DNA of 64,000 nucleotides from Kryptolebias marmoratus. Taxonomy: Eukaryota; Chordata; Actinopteri; Cyprinodontiformes; Rivulidae. The position numbers were made by a program, and so were the translations under genes. Below are positions 50,201-59,200 of this stretch, piece after piece; position 1 is the stretch's first letter, and the number at the start of each line of letters is the position of its first letter. The stretch spans positions 7,956,424-8,020,423 of the forward strand of contig NC_051438.1 in the NCBI RefSeq assembly GCF_001649575.2, given 5' to 3'. Under the pieces are notes generated by a model, which searched no databases, was not told the DNA's origin, and worked only from the letters and a program-made list of their open reading frames with translations.

Positions 50201-53200
50201 TTCCTCCAACCTTTGAATGTGGGAACACAAAACAATAAAGTGATAGTTCAGATCTTTTGAAAATGGGTTCTGTGGAAAGGTTATAGACAACAGTTACAGA
50301 CAGCTCTTCCAACAACCTCAGTTTGGAGAAGTAAAATTTAATTGGGACCAGATTAACGAGCTAGGAGCTATTCCAAGAAGGACCGAGACCAAAGTGGACT
50401 GTTGCCATCTTAAAACAACTCCAGTCTCAGATATGGCTTTGTTTTCTTTTTAAAAAAAAAAGTAATAAATCTTTACACCATCACTAATTTTTCACAACAC
50501 CATTATTTTCAAATAATTCTGTGGTTACTTGCAACTGCTTATAGAACGACAGCAATTCATGTGTTTTGGCCTTGCTCTGACTAGCTGTTAGCTCCTCAGT
50601 ATGGTCAGAATGAAACTAATTGACCACCTGAAAGATTTTTAAGGGTGGAAAATGTTTACTTGCTGTTCATTTAGGACACCTTATAGCAGGGGTCTCCAAT
50701 CCTGGTCCTCGAGGGCCACCATCCTGCAGGTTTTCCTTGTTTCCCTGCTCCAACACACCTGATTCAGAGGTTAAATCACCTCCTCATGTTCTGAAGAAGC
50801 CTGTTAATCACCCATTGATTCAAATCAGGTGTGTCGGAGCAGAGAAACAAGCAAAACCTGCAGGATGGTGGCCCTCCAGGACCAGGGTTGGAGACCCCTG
50901 TGTTACAGTCTTTTTTTATTCATTTTAAATTAGTGTGTGTCCAAATGTTAGCAAGATCTATTAGAGCTGAAAGTGGAGTGTGGCATTTTATTTTATTTAT
51001 TTATTTTAGTCAAAAATGCAGCATGTACTGTACTTTATTTGTATAAACCAAACAAAGAGCTGCTTTATTACAACTCTATACCTCATAGTTCTTTGTGGTT
51101 CCCACACATCAGCCTGAGTCTCACAATACTTAAATCAACACTGGAGACAGGATTATTTTGTCATTTAGTTTGGATCGATCTGAATCAATTCAGCACAGTA
51201 CAAGAGAGTCTAACCCATTTTTTAAAGATATCGAGCAGAAGGATGTGACCAAATGTGTGAGTGAGATGTACTGACTGTAGAAGTGAATTCTTACGATACC
51301 TTTACCAAATTATTTTTGGAGTTTATTCTGGATTAGAAAAGAATTGTATTTTATCCTGTAGAATTTCGACTTCCAAACAAAAGGTTACCATTTCTAAGTT
51401 TCATGTTTTGTCAGTTCTTTATAGACAGTGTTGGATCTTTAAAAATGTGGTTTCCTGCTACACTTCTAATGTGTTTGCCTTAAATAACTTGATACAAAAA
51501 GTTTTTCCTCTTTAAATTTTCCATTTTTGCCGAGGACCGGTGGTTAGAAAGACCAAAGACAGTAGCAGTCGAGCTGGGATAACAGTATTTTTGTCGAGAT
51601 CTTTAGCGTTTAGAACTGAAGGCCTAGTATTTCTTAAAGGGATGCTGCCTTTCATGCCAGAAGCTTAGATTAAGATCATCTTGTGTTGAGAAAAGACAAA
51701 GTTTTAGACGTCTTTGAGAAATCTTTAAGATAACTTTATGTGCAATGCCATGTGATATTGCGAAATCTTGTGGGATCTGTTTGCCTTCGAAGTATGTGTT
51801 CTGAACGACTTTCAGCTACTACCACACCAAGTGTTAGTTCGGTATCTGTAAAACTGATTGAGCTAAAGCCATGTTTTTTATAAAGTCAGTTTATTGTAGC
51901 GGCCATCATGAACAGGCTTGACGTCAGAAGTTAATAAGTCATAGGTGTACGTTCATTGATTACTTTCTGATAGATTCATTAAAGTCTGTCCAGTGGTTCA
52001 TGAAATATTTTGCTAACAGACAGGCAGGGTTGGCAAATGGCAAAGTTTTAAACACAGATCTCGCTACTCTATTGCCACACTATGTTTTAGCTCAACTTCT
52101 ATGAAATTGACCAAATTAAAGTTGTTTTTGTGTTGGCTCTTTACAATCTGTCCAGTGGTTCCTGCCATATTTTTCTAACATGACCTCAAAAGCAAACGGA
52201 CACAAGCAAAACCTCTTTTTTTACCCTTCGGTGATGGCAAATTAAAATTCACAGATTAACCAGAGCTCTTAAATATGTTCAACAAAGAGTAAATATTCCA
52301 GAGTTCCAGTAAGCGATTCTTTTTTTGTTTGGTTTTTTTCTTGTTCAGACACCAGAACTAAACGATCTAATGTGCTGTAAAAAGAAACAGGTATATGTTC
52401 TAAAACCGGCCTGTTTTTCTTTGTATATTGAGGGGAAAAAAATCAATCCAACAGCCCAGTCCCACAGTAAGCCCACTGCTGTAGCCTGCAGGTAGTGTAC
52501 GTAACGACTCTGCCTCTCTTTGTCATCGAGGTAAACACAAGCCACGATGCGTGTCTGCTGTTTGCTGCGGTGAAATATTGCTGCTGAGCTAAGGGGTTGG
52601 CTGAACTCCATTTGAACTGACTTTTCCAACGAATAAAAAAAATAAAAATTTGCATACAAGTACGCAACTGGAAAAACTCCAATCTTGAAGATGGGACGGA
52701 CGCATCTATAAGAGGCGGGCTGAAAGCTGATGAATGGCAGCTCACAGTCAAGGGAGTAAATGGCCGTTCTAAAAAGAATAATAGACTGTGATGGATAATT
52801 GGATGTTTTAGAAAAGCTTGTGTTCATTTAATACAGCAGTTCCGGGGGGGGGGGATGTGCAGAATGTTAGCAGTCTGTGTATCAGTTGACTCATTTTTCT
52901 TTTTCTTTCAGCACAAGCGGAGCAGGTACGAGTGGTTAAAAATCGGACTGTTCTATTATGAAGTGCATGGGTCATTTAATGGGTGTCATGGGATGCGATT
53001 TTCAATTTTCAAGCAAAGTGGTATGAATCACCCAAGCAGTTGTTTGATCCACCTAATTATTCCACTGACAATTGTGACGGCAGAGCACAGAGGTGGGTGA
53101 GGGGAAACTAGGCTAATTATGCACGCTAGACTCTTCCAAAATACAGAGCCTTGAAAAAGTATCTATGTATCTTAAATCTTTCCACGTTTTGCTACGATAC

Positions 53201-56200
53201 AAATTCAAACTTCCAAGTAAATTACAAGGATTTTATGCAATAGACCAACACAAAGTAGAGCACAGTTGTTAAATAAAATAGAAATGATGCATGTTTTTTT
53301 TTAATTTTTACTCATAAAAATCTGAAAAGTGTGGTGTGCATTTGTATTCACCCCCTTTACTCTGATACCCCAAACCAAAATCCAGTGCAGCCAGTTGTCT
53401 TCAGAAGTCACCTAGATAGTAATCGAAGTCCACCAGTGTGACATTTAATCTCAGCATAAATACAGCCGGCCCCAGAGGTTTGCCACAGAACATTAGTAAT
53501 CAAACAGCATCATGAAGACCAAGGAACACACCAGACAGGTGAGGAATAAAGTTGTTGTATGGTTTAGAGTAAAGTTAGTGTTAAAGATTTTAAGGGTTAT
53601 CACTCTTTGTCCAGACAAAGTGTTCTTTGATGTGTTTCACACAGTGTTGCTCATCACCATTTGCATACAAGCTAACATGGGGGTATCAAGCCCCAGGGGT
53701 GAAGGCAGGATCTGTTCTCACCCCAACAGATGTTCCAATTGATCTCTTATCACTCACAAACATGAAAAGAGAACTCGTTTGTTGAAGGCCTAAACTTTGT
53801 TTGAACTAGTTGAACTGTGCTCCCACCCACTTCTGAACAAATACGAGCCCTAAACAGAAGTCTGCAGAGTTGACTGAAATCATCCTGATGAGTTGTGCTC
53901 AAGCCAATTCTCCTTTTGCAAAAGCTTTAAAGAAAATAAGTACTGCTCTCTGCGTTGTTCCTTTATTTAAGGTCAAATAGTTAGAAGAATACCTGACAGT
54001 TAGGTTTGTAAAATATCATTTCAAGCCTTGAACATCCTATAGATCACTGTTCAATCCATCATTATGAGTATGGCTCAACTTCAAATCTACCAAGACGTGG
54101 TTGTCTACCTAATCTGGCAGGCTGAGCAAGAAGAAAGCCATACGAAGTCCTGTTTGCAGTTTGCTGTGAAGCCGTGTAGGGGACACAGCAAATGTGTGGA
54201 AGAAGATGCTCTGCTCAGATGAGACCAAAATGGACCTTTTTGGCCTAGATTCAAAATGCTATGTGTGGCAGAAAATTACCACCACACATCATCCTGAGTA
54301 CAGCATCTCCACTGTGAAACGTGGTGGTGGCAGCATCATCCTAAGGGGGTGCTTTTTAATCATTTCATTTTACAGGGAAGTTACCAGTTAACAAATCATC
54401 CTTGCTGTACGTGACCTCTGTTATCGTAGAGATTCCTCACTCACAAGGATGGTTTGTTTTTCTGTCTGCGCTTCTGGGTGGGTTTTCGTCTTTTTAGGAA
54501 AAGGTGGAAAAACAAAAAAAGAGTCGAATTTGGTATTTGTTTCTTTTTGACCAAAGTCAACCATGATTTATTTTACACCCCTAGTATTTTGACTTATTTT
54601 TTCTTAAATTCTTTCTTCTTGTCTCCTTCTCTTTCATAGTCTCCACTGAAGAACCTTGGTAGTGGTTGGTCCTTCTCAGAGTTGGACGTTTTGCTGCTGG
54701 CAGGAACTGTTGGTCACACACTCAGCTTGGCGGCGAGCAGTTTTGTAGAGGAGGAGCATCAGACCTGGTACTTCCTGCTCAACACGCTCTGCCTCGCCGT
54801 CTTTCAGGACGTCTGTCGCAAGTACTTCAGAGAGCAAAAAGGCTCCGGAGATGAAGAGGAGCACATCCTCCCTTCCAAAGACGGTCACCTGTCTGCTCAC
54901 CGCAAACCGGGGATCTGCTCAGAGAAGTGGCTAGCTTTGGCCACGCCACCCTTCACCCTGGTTTGCTGCAGACTGCTGCGCTCCCTCAACCAAACAGGGG
55001 TTCAGTGGGCTCATCTTCCTGATGTCGGCCACTGGCTTAACAGGTTAGCAAGAACAATGGGGTCTAATATTTACTGAAAGAGTTCAAATAATTTGCTTTT
55101 GTTTGAAAAAAACATTCAGTTTTCAGTGAGGTTTGGAAGGTTTTTCTGTTCTTCCAGGTGAAGACATTTGTTTTATACAGTTGAATAAGCCAGTAGTTTA
55201 TTTGAAAGAGCTTTGTGCAGAAATGCATGTATAAATTCATTTTTTGTACTACTTATTCGTGTATTTCTATTCCTATTACACAAGGAAATGTTTGTAGTTT
55301 TAATCTCTAGGAATGCATGGAAATCTAACTATTTTTTTTCTTGGTCCCTGAATGCATCACAGCTGTCCAGGTATTTTGCACTAGCACTAACTATCATAGG
55401 TTTCTACTAAAGAAGACTGAAAGTCGGGGTTGTATTTCACTGGGCTGCGACTGTTAGAGACTTGGTGGAAACTTTTCAATTGCCGTGTCACTAAATTCTG
55501 AGTGTTTTACAAGTGTTTGCATATTTTTGGGAAAACGGTACCCTAGGCTGTAAACATTATTTCTTTGTCCACATTGTGGCTACTTTGGCTTGCTTTGTAG
55601 CAACCCTGGCAGCTGCCCCCCACATTTATGATTTAATCTGCTTGAGTACAATTTTGAAATGAAGGCATTCAGATTTGGAGCTTTTTCAAATAATTATTAT
55701 TAGGAATGCACCAATATTGCGTTTTTTTCAAGCTAAGTACAAGTACTTATATTTTAGTACTTGCCATTACCAAGCACCAATATAAGTACTAAAAAATGTT
55801 ATTGAAAATCAAAGGAGTTTATTTTCAAGCAGAGTCTGAGATTCAGTAGCACTGACAATTTTATGCTGTTCAATTATAACTTTCACTTGTTCTTTAAATG
55901 CTCCTTACATTTTATAGCTATTATTGTTGTTTTACCTTTTTGTTTGACTGAGTTGTAAAGCACTTTGGTGAGCTTCTGTTAGTTTTAATGTGCTATAGAT
56001 ATAAAGTTGACATTGGCATTTTTGTGTTAACTCCTCAAACAAAGCCAGGACAGCAATAATCCTTTCCAAAAGGGCCCACAGGTGGGTGTGATTGTCAGGA
56101 AGCTCGAGTTCAGATCTGTTCATCCCCAGGGTCTCATCTGCACAATAGCAGGCTGTTGATGTATCCCGCTGCTTTTAGCAAACTCTGAACTGTGTGTCAT

Positions 56201-59200
56201 GCTGGATTTTTAGTTGTTTTATCACATTATCTGTGTTGAAACTACTAGATTTTATCCTTCCTCTTGATAAAGTTGCTGAGCATAATTTGCAGTTCGCTTA
56301 TACTTTGGTCACCATCGTTCATTTTGAAATGCCTCCACACTTCTTTGTCTTCTGGTGGTGTTTACTGGCGATTAGCAAGTATCAATTGCCACCAACTGGT
56401 AAGGAGTATAAATCAAGACAGCCAACTGCAAAAAAATAAATAAATAAGTAAAAATTGGAATCTATCTCCACACCTCTGATATTGCCCCTCCTCTACCACC
56501 TGACTTCTCGGTAAAGTGGTATCCGGCACTGAGATATCGGAACACATTTATGAGGACAAATATGAGTACTCACACGTTGGACCAATACCTGGTACTGGTA
56601 ATGATATCAGTGCATCCCTAAGTCTTATTATGCAGCATGGTTAGACACAGACACGAAGGCCGCAAACCTCTGCCACTCACGCCGGGGAATTGAGACTCTC
56701 TCGGGAACCCTTTTCACAAACCAGTCACCTACGGTCGCAGCCCAGTGAGATTCTGGCTTCGGCTTCTTGTACTGTGTGTTAAATATTGAAAAGTAAAGTC
56801 AGAGAAAGCATAAGAGATCCAAGAGGCTAATAAAAGGAAACAATGATTTATTCCTGAGCTCTGTCTGCTGCCCACTTTACTGCTCAAGCTGCTGGTTTTT
56901 ATTTAAGTGCTGCCACTTAAACAGGTGACACATTTAAGTCCAGCTCACTTTGTGCGACCTGTAATTTGCAATCAGGGAGGAAATGTAAATGACAATTTAA
57001 TAGTTTAATTATTGTAATTATCACGCTGTAATTTGCCATAGTTAGAATAAAATGAATGGAAGATTTAACAACCTAACAAATTAAATAAATCAATGTGTTT
57101 TTTTAACCCTCCCAAATATTAATATTACAAATTGAGGTCTTGTAAAAAAAACAACTGGATTGTCCTGTAATATGGTGCACTTTTATGTATCGAGGTGTGA
57201 AAAAATCAGGTACAAAATGATAAGTAGCTGTAATCTATCTTGAAAAGAGAGGGAGAGGAGGAAAGATGGAGGAAAGGTAGTAAATCAAGAAGTGCAGAGA
57301 ATTAGTAAGGAGGGAAAAAGTGCAGCTACAAGGGATGAAGAATGGAAAGGCGGTTAGGAGGGTTGGTTCTGATGATATTCCTGTAGAGGTATGGAACTGC
57401 TTAGGAGAGATCAGTGGACTTTTTAACCAGATTGTTTAACACAATCTTAGATACGGGAAGTGTCCTGGTACCGATATTCAAGAACAAGGGATACATGTAG
57501 AGTTGCTGAGCCATACCATGAAGATGTGGAGAGACTTGTTGAAGCCAGGTTAAGAAGTGAGCAATCAGTGAGCAGCAGTATGGTTTCATCCTGAGAAAGA
57601 GTGCTGCAGAAGTGACATATGCTTTAAATGTGTTGATGGAGAAGTATAGAGAAGGTCAGAAGGAGATGCACTGTGTCATTGTGGAGCTTGAGAAAGCATA
57701 TGACAGGGTGTCAAGAGAGGAAGTGATGCTGTGTTAGAAAGTCAAGTAAACCAATTTCTCACTAGGCTGCTGCTATTGGTGACTCAGAATTAGGAGAAAA
57801 TATTTCAATTTTCAGCTGCAGTCTCACTGAATTCCGAGGGTTTGCGTTTTGCTTGGCTAATTTTTGAAAATTGTAGCCTATATTTGTGTGCATGGCTTTC
57901 AGAACTACATTTTAGTTTGTTCACATTCTGTTGCCCACCTCAGCATGCTTTGTACCCCCTTGGTATGTTCGTGTTCACATTTTATGTTCAAATTGTTCTA
58001 ATGTTACAATTTAACCCCCTGGAATACGCTTTTTAAATGAAGATAAGCAGATTTTGACCAGTTTTAAGCAATTATTATTTATTATTGTTATCGTTTTTAA
58101 GACCTGGACATTCAAAACTCATCCCTGACAGTCACAGTTTGGTAAGATAATGGCTGTGCAAGGACAGTGAGACATTGCTAAGATGTGCAGTAGGAGAGAC
58201 GGCTGGGTTCAAGGTTGGGGGTGGGATTATATCTGGGATTAGCTCTGAGTCCTTTGTCATGTCCAGCGGTGATGGACAGGTTGGCAGATGAGGTCAGACA
58301 GAAGTCTCCACAGACTATGATGTTTGCAGACAACGTTGTGATCTGCAGTGAGAGTAAGGAGCAGGTGGAAGAAAGCCTGGAGAGGCGGAGGTCTGCTCTG
58401 GAGAGAAGAGGAATGAAGGTTAGTAGAAGCAAGCTAGAATACATGTGTGACTGAGAGGGAGACAGGTGGAAATTTGAAAGGGAAGGTTTCCAAGATGGTA
58501 GTGAGACCTACTGTGATGTGTGCTTTGGAGACGGTGGCACTTAAGTCAAAGAAAGGAGATGGAACTGGAGGTGGTAGAAATGAAGATGTTAAAGTTTTCA
58601 TTGGAAGGAATCAAAATGAACAGATTAGAAATGAGTTTATAAGAGGAATAGCTCAGGTTGAGCGGTTTGGAGACAACGAGAGGCGAGGCTGAGACGGTTT
58701 GGACGTGTGCGGAGTGGTGATAGAGGACAGATTGAACAAAAGATGCTGAATGTGGAGCAAAGGTTTGTGGATATCGTAAAGTAGGATATGCAGAGGTTTT
58801 GTGTGACAGAGTAGGATCCCAGGATAGGGTGAGAAGAAGGCAGATGATCTGCTGTGGTGACCTCTGAAGTGAGCAGCCGGAAGAAGAAAAATCTTAAAAA
58901 GGAGTTAAGATTGTTTTTTGTTTGTTTGTTTTTCAGTTGCAACTCAATAATAAAAATCATCTCTGTCTAATTACCTGGAATATATTATTTGCAGATTACC
59001 AGTGACACAGAGAGACAAAAGCTCACTAATCTAGTGCTGCTTTGTAAAAAAAAAACGTTTTTTTGTTTGTTTTACAGGGGCGAGAGCTTTCCAAAAATCA
59101 GAATTCAGAACTAGCCTTTAAAGCTGCCACTGATGTGTCTTACTCATAACTAATTTTGTATTGAAGGGGTGTACTGACCATGGGGCTTCCAGAAAAGCTG

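Larger units (their letters stand above)
44007..54639 (+). other. pigg intron, 10633 bp
   Basis: Starts GTGAGT and ends CTTTCATAG. It holds a SINE-like copy (45858-46130), a G-rich tract (47104-47130), a possible hAT coding fragment, the assembly gap (47663-48185) with a LINE tail, a repeat at 50235-50430, a MITE (50687-50900), a GTAGCTGAG repeat (51780-52230, reverse) and a Tc1 with solo LTR (53144-54385). About 44010-45850, 46140-47400, 48370-50230, 50910-51780 and 52240-53140 show nothing recognised; 45400-45540 is a candidate conserved block. Confidence 0.8.
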
